DNA of 53,964 nucleotides, taken from NCBI GenBank assembly GCA_964619955.1, contig CAZUJF010000038.1, positions 1-53,964 on the forward strand. The letters are read 5' to 3'. The stretch is from JACQFK01 sp964619955. Lineage in GTDB: Bacteria > Planctomycetota > MHYJ01 > JACPRB01. A model generated the notes under the pieces. That model saw nothing but the letters and a program-made list of their open reading frames with translations, had not been told where the DNA came from and made no database searches. The translations under genes were made by a program, and so were the position numbers. Below, in pieces: positions 1-7,869 of the stretch. Positions within the stretch are counted from its first letter, which is position 1; each line of letters starts with the position of its first letter.

Positions 1-1
1 C

Positions 2-577
2 GAAGAGGCCAGCTACATCCGAGGGCGGGGCTCCGCCAAGATGAGCAAAGGGGACAAGCAGGGCGCCCTCGCCGATTGCATGAAGGCCATTGAGATGGAC
101 CCGAAAGACGGCTGGTCTTATTTCTCCCGCGCCTGTGTCCAATACGACGCGAACGAGTGGGCCGGTGCCCTTACGGATTTACGACAGGCTTCGGTCAAGG
201 ACGCCGCCCTCGCTGATCATGCCCAGATGAGGATCTATCTCATTCAATCCCGGCAGGGGGATCGGGCCATCGCCCGAACGGCCCTGGCGGCCTATCGCAA
301 AACACGGCCCCCTGCGAAAACGGATGACTTGTCCGGTAAAGCCCTGTCCTTCCTCGCCGGGGAACTGGGTGAGAAGGAGTTCCTGGAGGCCGTCCCCCCA
401 AACTCCCCCGGTTTGAAGTGCGAGGCGTATTTCTACGCGGGAACGGTCCGCCTGATCGATGGAGAAAAGGAAAAAGCGGCGGAACTCCTTCGGAAATGCC
501 TCGAGACCGGCTTGAGGATCTTTTACGAATACCGGAGCGCCCAGGCGGAGCTTGAGGCGCTGAAGACGCGGCGGTAG
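2..577 (+). CDS. TPR-repeat protein, 5' end outside the window
   Basis: This is the C-terminal part of a tetratricopeptide-repeat protein. A methionine codon lies at position 41, but the same frame is open to the window edge and encodes the first helix of a TPR unit (YIRGRGSAKMSKGDKQGAL) ahead of that methionine, so the gene really starts upstream. Two repeats can be read (SAKMSKGDKQGALADCMKAI and SRACVQYDANEWAGALTDLR), then less regular helical sequence to the end (AAELLRKCLETGL). TPRs usually mediate protein-protein contact. No signal or catalytic motif is visible in the part present, so the partner and role are unknown. It converges on the next gene, which lies on the minus strand. Confidence 0.85.
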   Translation, partial: EEASYIRGRGSAKMSKGDKQGALADCMKAIEMDPKDGWSYFSRACVQYDANEWAGALTDLRQASVKDAALADHAQMRIYLIQSRQGDRAIARTALAAYRKTRPPAKTDDLSGKALSFLAGELGEKEFLEAVPPNSPGLKCEAYFYAGTVRLIDGEKEKAAELLRKCLETGLRIFYEYRSAQAELEALKTRR

Positions 578-606
578 GGCCTCTCCCCTCCGGAACGACC
601 ACCCGC

Positions 607-1350
607 TCAGATCTGCCGCCGCGCCCTGAGGAAGTAGACGTGCGTGGACCCGCCGCCGTTGTGGGCGTCGATCAGGACCAGCGTGTAGGCCCCGTCCGCC
701 GTCAGCGTGACCTGGAGCCGCGGATCGCGCGAGCCGCTCACGTCGTCGCTCGATCCCGCGATCCGCCCGCCCGCGTCGTGCAGCGTCAGCAGCGCGTCCA
801 GCGGCACGCCCCGCTGCTGCGCCACCACCTCGAAAACCCAGGTCTCGCCCTTCTTGCCGTCGATCCGGAAGCAGTCCACGTCGTTCGCCTGCGAGACCGC
901 CCCCTGGATCCCCTTCCCCGCCTCCAGCGGCTGCGCCTGCGCGAAGCCGCCGTTGGGCTCCTTCTCCGCGACCACCTCGCCCGCCGCCGCCACCTCGAGC
1001 GCGTACGGCTCCGTCGTCCCCGCGGGATTCACGATCTGCAGCGAGACCTTCACGGCCTCCGCGGGCAGCGTCAGCTCGAGTTCGACTTTGGTGTCGCCGT
1101 AGACCGCCGCGTCCTGCTCCTTCGGGACCTCGGCCTTGCCCTTCGACTTGATCGTTGCCGTTCCGGACTCCGACAGCTTCACCTCGCTCGTTTGGTCGAG
1201 GTTCAAGCCGCGCAGCGTGAGCTTCACGGGCTTGCCGGGGATGACCAGGAACGGCTGCGCGAACGCGATCTTCGGCAGCGGCGATTTGGGCGGATCCTTC
1301 TTGTCCTGGCCGAGCAGCAGCGCCAGCGCCAGGAGAGCGGCCCTAGACAT
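607..1350 (-). CDS. secreted protein with PPC (pre-peptidase C-terminal) domain
   Basis: A 247-residue exported protein. It starts with a short hydrophobic signal (MSRAALLALALLLGQ). A beta-rich segment at about residues 25-120 resembles an Ig-like pre-domain. The C-terminal half (about 130-245) is a bacterial pre-peptidase C-terminal domain, recognised by EKEPNGGFAQAQPL, DVDCFRIDGKKGETWVFEV and AYTLVLIDAHN. It is last in a minus-strand operon and overlaps the DUF1501 gene by 8 bp. In Planctomycetota these three families commonly sit together, which suggests a shared extracellular role, probably polymer binding or display. It is shorter than most PPC proteins of such clusters. There is no enzymatic motif. 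Confidence 0.8.
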   Translation of the reverse strand: MSRAALLALALLLGQDKKDPPKSPLPKIAFAQPFLVIPGKPVKLTLRGLNLDQTSEVKLSESGTATIKSKGKAEVPKEQDAAVYGDTKVELELTLPAEAVKVSLQIVNPAGTTEPYALEVAAAGEVVAEKEPNGGFAQAQPLEAGKGIQGAVSQANDVDCFRIDGKKGETWVFEVVAQQRGVPLDALLTLHDAGGRIAGSSDDVSGSRDPRLQVTLTADGAYTLVLIDAHNGGGSTHVYFLRARRQI

Positions 1351-2662
1351 AGAGTTCCTTGATCGCCTCGCCCTCGGCGAGGATCTCGATCGGACGCCCG
1401 TCCGGCGTGAAGAGCGGCTTCTGGATGTCGATGCCCAGCGCGCCGTAGAGCGTCGCGGAGACGTCCGCCGGCTTCACCGGCCGGTCCGTCACGTACGACC
1501 CCGTCCGGTCCGTCGCGCCGATCACCTTCCCGCCCTGCACGCCGGCGCCCGCGAACAACATCGACGCCGCGGGACCCCAGTGGTCGCGTCCCGCCTTGTC
1601 GTTGATCTTCGGCGTCCGCCCGAATTCCCCGAAGCAGGCCACCAGCGTGTCGGACAGCAAGCCGCGCTGGCCCAGGTCCTCGATCAGCGCCGAGAAGCCC
1701 TGGTCGAAGACGGGCAGCATCTTCTCGAGTCCGTTCCAGATCTGTTCGTGATGGTCCCAGCCGCCGCTGTTCACCGTGATGAAGCGCACGCCGCGCTCGA
1801 CCAGCCGCCGCGCAAGCAGGCAGCTCTGGCCGAATGTCGAGCGGCCGTAGCGGTCCCGCAGCTGCGGCTTCTCAAGCTCCATGTCGAAGGCGGTCTGCGC
1901 CTCCGGCGAGAGGATCATCTCCGCCGCGCGCTCGTGGAACTCGCCGTAGGTGGCGAGCTGGTCGTCGCCCTTCACCTTCGAGGACAGCGTGTCCACCGCC
2001 TCGAGCAGCGCCTTGCGCCGGTCCGCCTTCTCTGTGGTCATGACCTCGGTGGCCGTCAGATCGCGCACCTTGTAGCCCGCGGCGTTCGGATCACCCGCCT
2101 TGAACGACTCGTACTTGCCCCCGAGATACGCGCTGCGCCCGAGCTCCCAGGTGAACGAGGGGTTCTTGGGGATCGCGACGTAGGGCGGCAGTTTCGTGGC
2201 GAAGCCCGCTTCATGCGCCACGACGGCGCCCATCGCGGGATAGTCCCCGAACGGCGACCCGAAGCGGCCCGAGAGGACCCAGTTCGTCGCCGTCTCATGG
2301 TGGTCGTTGTTGTGCGCGCCGGACCGCACCAGCGCGACCTTCTTCATCATCGTCGCCATGCGCGGCAGCAGCTCGCCGATCTGGAGGCCCGGCACGTCGG
2401 TGGAGATCGGACGGTACTTGCCCCGCACCTCGACGGGCGCGTCCGGCTTGAGGTCGAAGCTGTCGTGGTGCGAGAGACCGCCGCCCAGGTAGACGAGGAT
2501 GACGGACTTGGCCTTCGCCTTGCCGTCCCCGGCCGCGCGCGCCTCGAGCAGGTGGCCCAGCGAGAGCCCCAGCGGCGCGAGCGCGCCGAGGCGCAGGAAA
2601 TCGCGGCGGCCGTAGCCGTCGCAATGCGCGTGGACCTTGCGGCTGAGGGCGACGTCGAACAT
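1343..2662 (-). CDS. DUF1501 family protein
   Basis: A 439-residue DUF1501 protein, a sulfatase-like alkaline-phosphatase-fold family abundant in Planctomycetota. It has a Tat-type leader (GRRDFLRLGALAPLGLSLG) near residues 20-38, then the family signatures VILVYLGGGLSHHDSFDLKP, VRSGAHNNDHHETATNWVLS, FITVNSGGWDHHEQIWNGL and ACFGEFGRTPKINDKAGRDH, which hold the probable metal-binding Asp and His residues. It lies 9 nt after the DUF1549/DUF1553 gene and overlaps the PPC gene by 8 bp, so the three genes are almost certainly cotranscribed. The substrate is unknown. Confidence 0.93.
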   Translation of the reverse strand: MFDVALSRKVHAHCDGYGRRDFLRLGALAPLGLSLGHLLEARAAGDGKAKAKSVILVYLGGGLSHHDSFDLKPDAPVEVRGKYRPISTDVPGLQIGELLPRMATMMKKVALVRSGAHNNDHHETATNWVLSGRFGSPFGDYPAMGAVVAHEAGFATKLPPYVAIPKNPSFTWELGRSAYLGGKYESFKAGDPNAAGYKVRDLTATEVMTTEKADRRKALLEAVDTLSSKVKGDDQLATYGEFHERAAEMILSPEAQTAFDMELEKPQLRDRYGRSTFGQSCLLARRLVERGVRFITVNSGGWDHHEQIWNGLEKMLPVFDQGFSALIEDLGQRGLLSDTLVACFGEFGRTPKINDKAGRDHWGPAASMLFAGAGVQGGKVIGATDRTGSYVTDRPVKPADVSATLYGALGIDIQKPLFTPDGRPIEILAEGEAIKELYV

Positions 2663-2671
2663 GGTTTCTTC

Positions 2672-5311
2672 CTAATGGTTGAACACGAATTCCTTGGTGT
2701 TGAAGAGCGCCCAGAGGAGGTCCCCGAGGACCTCCGCCGGATCGACCTTCGGCGCCGCCAGCATCGCGGCGACTTTCGAGCGCTCCGCGTCCCGCGGCGG
2801 ACGCGAAAGCGTCGACAGGAACAGCGTCTCGACGATCTTCATCGGCTCGGTCTTCGCCTTGAGCAGCGCCTCGAGGCGGCCGTCGGCGGCGCGGATCTTC
2901 TGCACCGTGCCCTCGCCGTTCTGCAGGTGCAGCAGCTGCGGCAGCGTCACCTCGCCGCTGCGCTCGCAGGCGCAGGCCGTCACGCGCTCCGAGCGCCCGA
3001 AGAGCCGCAGGAAATGCGACTCGACCAGCGGATCGGGCAGCTGCACCGCGCGCAGGCCCACGGGATAGCCGTCGAAGCGGTCGGGGATCCCCGTGACCTG
3101 GCTCATCGCGTCGAGCAGCACCTCGGCGGAGAGGCGCTTCGGGTAGTAGCGCGAGTAGAAGCGGCGGTCCAGCTCGTTCTCCGGCAGCGTGGCCGAGGAG
3201 AGCTGGTAGACGCGCGAGCGCAGGATCTCGCGCATGAGGCGCTTGAGGTCGTAGCCGTGGCGGACGAAGTCGTCGTTGAGGTGCTTCCAGAGCGCCGGGT
3301 TCGAGGGCGGGTTGCTGCTGCGCAGGTCGTCGACGGACTCCACCAGCCCCGTGCCCAGGTAATGCTTCCAGATGCGGTTGATGATCGAGCCGCTGAAGTA
3401 TTCGTTCTTCGGGTCGGTCATCCAGTCCGCGAGCGTCGCGCGCGGGTCGCCGCCGGCGGCGATGCTGACCGGCACGCGGTCGAGCGGCTGCGGCTCCATG
3501 GCCCTGCCCGTGCGCGGCTGCATCGCCCGGGCGGGTTGCTTGCGGACCTCGGTCATGCGCTTCTGCGCGTCCGCCATCTCCTTGCTGCGCTGCTCGAGTT
3601 TCTTGCGGGCGTCGCCGTCCTTCCCGGCCTCGAGTTGCGCCTGCAGATCCTTGAGCTGCTTCTCGAGTTCCTTGATGCGCTTGCGCTGCTCCTGCTCGGC
3701 GGGGCTCATGACCGCCAGGCCGGTGTCGGCCTTGTCCGGCTTCTGCCGGTCGAGGCTCACGGACGTGAAGAACGCGGCGAAGTGGTAATAGTCGTCCTGC
3801 GTGTACTTCTCGTCCGGGTGGTTGTGGCACTTGGCGCAGAGGATGCGCGTGCCGAGGAAGGTCTGGGCGACGGAGGCGACGGCCTCGGAGCGGTCGGCGT
3901 TCTTCTGCTCGCCGACGGTGACGACCCAGAAGCCGATCTGGGGGTTCTCGCGGGTGTCGCCCGTCGCGGTCATGACGTCGCGCGCGAGCTCGTTCCAGGG
4001 GCGGTTCTTCGCGACCTGCCCGCGCAACCACGCGTGGAAGTTGCGGATGCCCTTGGGGCCGCGCACGTCGTGGTCGCGCTCCTTGCGGTTCTGGAAGAGG
4101 TCGCCCATCCACTGGGCCCAGTAGTCGGTGAACTCGGGGCGCGCGAGCAGCTGATCGACGAGGCGCGTGCGCTTGTCGGCGGCGGGGTCGGCGAGCCAGG
4201 CGGCGGCCTCGTCCGCCGTCGGCAGCGTGCCGATCGTGTCGACGTAGACGCGGCGGAGGAAGTCCTCGTCGCTCGCGGGCCCGCTGGGCGGGATGCGCAG
4301 CGCGGCGAGGCGCTCGAAGACGTGGCGGTCGATCTCGGTGTGGCGCGCGACGTAGAGGGCGGGGTCGACGGGCTTCTCGTTGGGGACGCTGAACGTGACG
4401 ACGGCGACGCGGTCCTGGTAGTGCGCGCGGACGGCGGTGGCGCCCTGGCGTTTGGCGCGGATGCGGCCGGGTCCGCTCAGCTCCAGCACGGTGGCGTCGT
4501 TGATGTAGTACTGGCAGAGCCAGGAGATGTCGCGGACGGAGCCGTCGGCGAAGCGGGCGAGGACGAGCAGGCGCTGTTCCTGTCCTGCGGAAAGCTCGCG
4601 GCCGCCGCCGAGGATTTCGATGCCGAAGAGGGCGGGATCCTCGGCGCGGAGCGCGGGGGTTCCCGACTCGATCCAGCGGATGAAGGTGCCGTAGGGGCGG
4701 GAGTCCGGGGCGAAGAGGGCGCCGCCTTTGTGGGGCAGGGTGCCGGCGGCCTTGGCGAGGAGGAGGCTGAGGGCGGGGGCGCCGCGGTTGATGCGGCGGC
4801 CGGAGGACTCGAGGATGAGGCGGGCGAAGTCTTCATCGGGGGCGTAGCCGCGCAGGGAGAGTTTGAAGCCGTTCTGGCCGGCCTCCTTGCCGTGGCAGGC
4901 GCCCTGGTTGCAGCCGTAGCGGGTGAGGAGGGGGACGACTTCGTGGCGGAAGGAGGGGGCTTCGGGTTGACGCGCTCCCTCGACGCGGACTTTGACCTTG
5001 GCCGTATGGCCTTCGAAGGTGGCGCTGACTTCGGTTTCGCCGTCGGCGACGGGGCGGAGGCGGCCGTCGGCGCTGACGGCGACGATGCGGGGGTCGGCGG
5101 AGTTCAGGAGGGCTTGAGGGCCGACGTCCCGCCAGCGGCCCTCCACGCTCACGGCGCTGATGAGGAGTCCATGTTCGGCCTGGGGGCCGCGGAGGGTGAT
5201 GTCAGCGGGTTCGGCGATGAGACGGGTGATGGAGGAGGGGGCTGTCCCGGCGGCCCCCGAAAGAGGCAGCGCCAGGAGCGCCAGGATCCGGATGCCAGTC
5301 CTCGCTATCAT
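2672..5311 (-). CDS. DUF1549/DUF1553 (PSCyt2-PSD1) cytochrome-like protein with bacterial Ig domain
   Basis: An 879-residue exported protein. Order: signal peptide (MIARTGIRILALLALPLSG), a BIG2-like Ig domain at about 25-125 (VSADGRLRPVADGETEVSAT), a heme-like CNQGACHG motif, a second Ig-like stretch, then DUF1549 (RVYVDTIGTLPTADEAAAWL, CAKCHNHPDEKYTQDDYYHF), a charged coiled coil of about 60 residues, and DUF1553 (IINRIWKHYLGTGLVESVDD, NPALWKHLNDDFVRHGYDLK). It is first in an operon with DUF1501 and PPC genes. The ATG at 5311 is preferred because it follows GGGGCGAAG and heads a clean signal peptide; an in-frame ATG at 5335 lies inside a palindrome. It probably acts in periplasmic or surface degradation with a c-type heme, but no substrate can be named. 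Confidence 0.93.
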   Translation of the reverse strand: MIARTGIRILALLALPLSGAAGTAPSSITRLIAEPADITLRGPQAEHGLLISAVSVEGRWRDVGPQALLNSADPRIVAVSADGRLRPVADGETEVSATFEGHTAKVKVRVEGARQPEAPSFRHEVVPLLTRYGCNQGACHGKEAGQNGFKLSLRGYAPDEDFARLILESSGRRINRGAPALSLLLAKAAGTLPHKGGALFAPDSRPYGTFIRWIESGTPALRAEDPALFGIEILGGGRELSAGQEQRLLVLARFADGSVRDISWLCQYYINDATVLELSGPGRIRAKRQGATAVRAHYQDRVAVVTFSVPNEKPVDPALYVARHTEIDRHVFERLAALRIPPSGPASDEDFLRRVYVDTIGTLPTADEAAAWLADPAADKRTRLVDQLLARPEFTDYWAQWMGDLFQNRKERDHDVRGPKGIRNFHAWLRGQVAKNRPWNELARDVMTATGDTRENPQIGFWVVTVGEQKNADRSEAVASVAQTFLGTRILCAKCHNHPDEKYTQDDYYHFAAFFTSVSLDRQKPDKADTGLAVMSPAEQEQRKRIKELEKQLKDLQAQLEAGKDGDARKKLEQRSKEMADAQKRMTEVRKQPARAMQPRTGRAMEPQPLDRVPVSIAAGGDPRATLADWMTDPKNEYFSGSIINRIWKHYLGTGLVESVDDLRSSNPPSNPALWKHLNDDFVRHGYDLKRLMREILRSRVYQLSSATLPENELDRRFYSRYYPKRLSAEVLLDAMSQVTGIPDRFDGYPVGLRAVQLPDPLVESHFLRLFGRSERVTACACERSGEVTLPQLLHLQNGEGTVQKIRAADGRLEALLKAKTEPMKIVETLFLSTLSRPPRDAERSKVAAMLAAPKVDPAEVLGDLLWALFNTKEFVFNH

Positions 5312-5319
5312 CTTCGCCC

Positions 5320-5336
5320 CATGTGACTTACACATG
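5320..5336. promoter_or_regulatory. palindrome CATGTG-N5-CACATG just upstream of the DUF1549/DUF1553 start
   Basis: The 17 bp site CATGTGACTTACACATG is a perfect 6+6 dyad with a 5 bp spacer, 8 bp upstream of the chosen start codon at 5311. Its half-site TGTG/CACA resembles the general shape of CRP/FNR-type sites, though the spacing is one base shorter than the classic N6. It may be an operator for the operon at 607-5311. This is inference from symmetry and position only. Confidence 0.35.
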
Positions 5337-5418
5337 AGGGGATAGCAGAATTGGCCGTCCGTGTTACCCCAGAAAGCCCCCACAAACCAAACCGCAACAA
5401 ACAAGCCCAACAAAACAG

Positions 5419-5461
5419 CCCGTCTGCTTTGTTGCCTTGGCAAGGCAACAAAGCAGACGGG
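5419..5461 (-). terminator. perfect 21 bp stem-loop downstream of the ThuA gene
   Basis: Bases 5419-5439 (CCCGTCTGCTTTGTTGCCTTG) are followed after one base by their exact reverse complement at 5441-5461. On the minus strand the hairpin starts 18 nt after the ThuA stop and is followed by T-rich sequence (CTGTTTTGTTGGGC), so a rho-independent terminator is the simplest reading. Looser complementarity continues on both flanks. The one-base loop and perfect long stem are unusual for a terminator, and a mobile palindrome is the alternative. Confidence 0.55.
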
Positions 5462-5478
5462 TTTGTTGGTTGTTGGGG

Positions 5479-6480
5479 TTACTTGTGGTCCGAGGGTTTG
5501 ACCCCCTTCTTGAAGGCGTTGAAGCCGAACTTGGTCGGCGCCCAGTCGCCCACGATGCCCACCGCGTTCGTGGCCGTGATCGCCTCCTCCAGGCCCAGAC
5601 ACCAATAGGCCGCGTTCACCACCAGGCGCCGCGTCCCCTCCGCCAGGAAATCCTGGCTCGCCCCCATCGTGGTGCAGAAGACCCGGGACGCCTTGCCGGC
5701 CGTCCCCGTGTACGACTTCGTCCACGCCACCGGCATCATCGGATTGTTCTTCGGCCCGTCGAGGGGCTTGTCCGTGGGATTCATCCCCTCCAGCACCTGC
5801 CCCATCACCAGCGGCTTCGAGTCCCCCGTGAGCTTCGTGATCGTGTAGACGTCCGTCGGCCCGAAAATGTCCTCGCAGCCGCGCAGGATCGGATGATCCT
5901 TCATCCCCTCCGCCGGCACCCCCCGCGTCGCCTGCTTGCCGTGCGCCCCGTGATGCGCCACCCAGGTCTCGCCCAGCACCTGCCTGCCGAAGCCCTTCTC
6001 GAAATCCTTCTCGCCGTAATTCCAGCTGTACTTCTTGTAGGAGCTCGCCCCCTTCTTGTCGATGTTGAACGCGTGCGTCGACGTCCGCAGGCCGATCAGC
6101 GGCCGGCCCGATTCGACATAGTCCACGAAGTGCTTCATCTGCTCGTCCGGCAGGTTCCGGAAGCGCAGCGCGAGGATCATCAGGTCCGCCTTCGCCAGCG
6201 CCTCGAGCCCCGGGATGTTGTCCCCCGCGTTGGGGTCGATCTCCCCCGTCTTCTTGTTGATCGCAAACAGGACCGTGCACTTGAAGCCGTGATGCTTCGA
6301 CAGGATCTTGCCCAGCTGCGGCAGCGCCTCCTCCGAGCGGTACTCCTCGTCCCCGCTCACGAGCACGACGTGCTTCCCCTTGCCGGGACCCTCGCCGCCC
6401 TCGTAGACCACCCAGGGATCCTGCGCCAGCGCCGTCCCCGCGCAGACCAGGAGCATCGCGATCGTCATCGGCTGGATCAT
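5479..6480 (-). CDS. ThuA-like domain protein, secreted
   Basis: A 333-residue exported protein with a signal peptide (MTIAMLLVCAGTALAQ) and a ThuA-like, glutamine-amidotransferase-fold domain over most of its length. Diagnostic stretches are KHVVLVSGDEEYRSEEALPQ, ADLMILALRFRNLPDEQMKH, VESGRPLIGLRTSTHAFNI and a terminal segment with RVFCTTMGASQDFL followed by VNAAYWCLGLE. ThuA relatives are linked to trehalose and other sugar use and are greatly expanded in Planctomycetota; the reaction is not settled. AAAGGACGAACG before the ATG is a good ribosome site. It lies 42 bp after the SGNH hydrolase gene and is followed by a strong hairpin, so the two genes may form a unit. Confidence 0.9.
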   Translation of the reverse strand: MIQPMTIAMLLVCAGTALAQDPWVVYEGGEGPGKGKHVVLVSGDEEYRSEEALPQLGKILSKHHGFKCTVLFAINKKTGEIDPNAGDNIPGLEALAKADLMILALRFRNLPDEQMKHFVDYVESGRPLIGLRTSTHAFNIDKKGASSYKKYSWNYGEKDFEKGFGRQVLGETWVAHHGAHGKQATRGVPAEGMKDHPILRGCEDIFGPTDVYTITKLTGDSKPLVMGQVLEGMNPTDKPLDGPKNNPMMPVAWTKSYTGTAGKASRVFCTTMGASQDFLAEGTRRLVVNAAYWCLGLEEAITATNAVGIVGDWAPTKFGFNAFKKGVKPSDHK

Positions 6481-6522
6481 CGTTCGTCCTTTCGAAGCGT
6501 CCCTGTTCTTACGACCGCCGGC

Positions 6523-7788
6523 CTACTCCGGCGTCACCGTCACGACATGCCGGACGGGCACCACCAGCGCCCGCACGGCCGCGTGCAACTGCCCCTGCGT
6601 CTCGATCAGCTGTTTCCGCAGCGCCTCCAGCGAGGCCTCCACCCGCGGATCCTTCCCCATCCCCTCCACCATCCGGGGCATCGCCGTGATCATCGTCTTG
6701 ATCATCCCCGTCTCGAAGGACTGCTTCGTCGCGACCTGGCCCTCCAGCTTCGCGAAGGCCCCGCTGAACGGGTTCTCGGGGAACTCCGCCGCGAGGTTCA
6801 CCCCCTTCTCCAGGTCCTCCCTCGGGAAGCTCTTCTTCGCGGAGCCCCAGGCGACCTGCGCCCGCGCCGACCCGAGCCCCTTCACCACCAGCATGAAGCG
6901 GTTCAGGTCCGCGTTGAACGGCGTGAACGGCGCGATCGAGCGCGTCCCGGACGACGACTTCTCGTCCCCGCTGAAGCAGTACGGCCAGCGCGCGCTCTCC
7001 ACTTCCAGCGTCCCGGCATCCGCGCCGATGACCTTGTGGCCCTCGCTCGCCGTCGACGCCCCCTTCAGATCCAGCGTCAGCGTCCCGATGTGGCCGTCGA
7101 CCCCCAGCGCCTTCAGGAACGCGTAGGCCATCACCAGGTGCCCGTTCGGCCCCGGATGGAAGCCGTCCTTCCCGCAGACGTCGTAGCCCTCCCCGAGCGC
7201 GGCCTTCGCCTTCTCCTGCGCCGCATTCATCGCGTCGAGGACGTTCGCGAACGGGAAGCCCTGCTCCTCCGCGAGCTTCCTCGCCACGTCGCGCAGGCCC
7301 GCCAGCGTCGCGTTGTACGTCGCCGCCGTCAGGTTCGGACGGTTGAAGAACTTCGTGTCCACCGCGCCCGGCGACCCCACCACCACCGTCACGCCCGCCT
7401 TCTTCAGCCGCGCCACGATCTCCGTCATCGCGGCCCCGTAGCGCTTGCCGATGTCGTCCGTCCACGCGCGATACCCGCCGTCGTTCATCCCGTAGCAGGT
7501 CGTCACCACGTCCGGCTTCCACGGCAGCAGGTCGTTGTTCATGCGGCCGACGAAGCCCGGCGCCGTCTCGCCGCTCCAGCCCAGCTGGATCACCTTCAGG
7601 TCCAGTTCCGGCAGGCAGGCCAGCAGGTAGAGTTCGAGGTAGCGGCTGTAGAGCTTCTGTTCCGTGATCGAGTCGCCCACCACCGCGACGCGCCGGCCCT
7701 TCTTGAGGACCGGGTCCGCCCCGCCGCCCGCCTGCACCGGAAGCGCCAGCAGCAAGACCGCGCAACACGCCTGGAAGGCCTGGTTCAT
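6523..7788 (-). CDS. SGNH/GDSL-family lipase/esterase-like protein
   Basis: A 421-residue exported protein. After the signal peptide (MNQAFQACCAVLLLALPVQA) comes a canonical SGNH hydrolase: block I VAVVGDSITEQ with the nucleophile serine near residue 42, block II glycine in QLGWSGETAPGF, block III TTCYGMNDGGY with its Asn, and block V KDGFHPGPNGHLVMAYAFL with the catalytic Asp and His. A beta-rich domain and a helical tail with two long amphipathic helices follow. The start at 7788 is chosen over an in-frame ATG at 7809 because GGAGG lies 8 nt upstream of it. Such proteins are usually carbohydrate esterases. It is divergent from the sugar dehydrogenase at 7870. Confidence 0.92.
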   Translation of the reverse strand: MNQAFQACCAVLLLALPVQAGGGADPVLKKGRRVAVVGDSITEQKLYSRYLELYLLACLPELDLKVIQLGWSGETAPGFVGRMNNDLLPWKPDVVTTCYGMNDGGYRAWTDDIGKRYGAAMTEIVARLKKAGVTVVVGSPGAVDTKFFNRPNLTAATYNATLAGLRDVARKLAEEQGFPFANVLDAMNAAQEKAKAALGEGYDVCGKDGFHPGPNGHLVMAYAFLKALGVDGHIGTLTLDLKGASTASEGHKVIGADAGTLEVESARWPYCFSGDEKSSSGTRSIAPFTPFNADLNRFMLVVKGLGSARAQVAWGSAKKSFPREDLEKGVNLAAEFPENPFSGAFAKLEGQVATKQSFETGMIKTMITAMPRMVEGMGKDPRVEASLEALRKQLIETQGQLHAAVRALVVPVRHVVTVTPE

Positions 7789-7869
7789 GACTCGATCCTC
7801 CGCCGGCATGATAGCGGCCGGAGCGGCTTTCGCTCCAAGGATTGAAGCGGCCTTGCTATCGTAGGGCCC

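Noticed and set aside
1136..5326. Plus-strand open frame of nearly 1400 codons
   Set aside because: It is antisense to the DUF1501 and DUF1549/DUF1553 genes and consists of Arg/Ala/Gly-rich sequence without any motif; long antisense frames are usual in GC-rich DNA.
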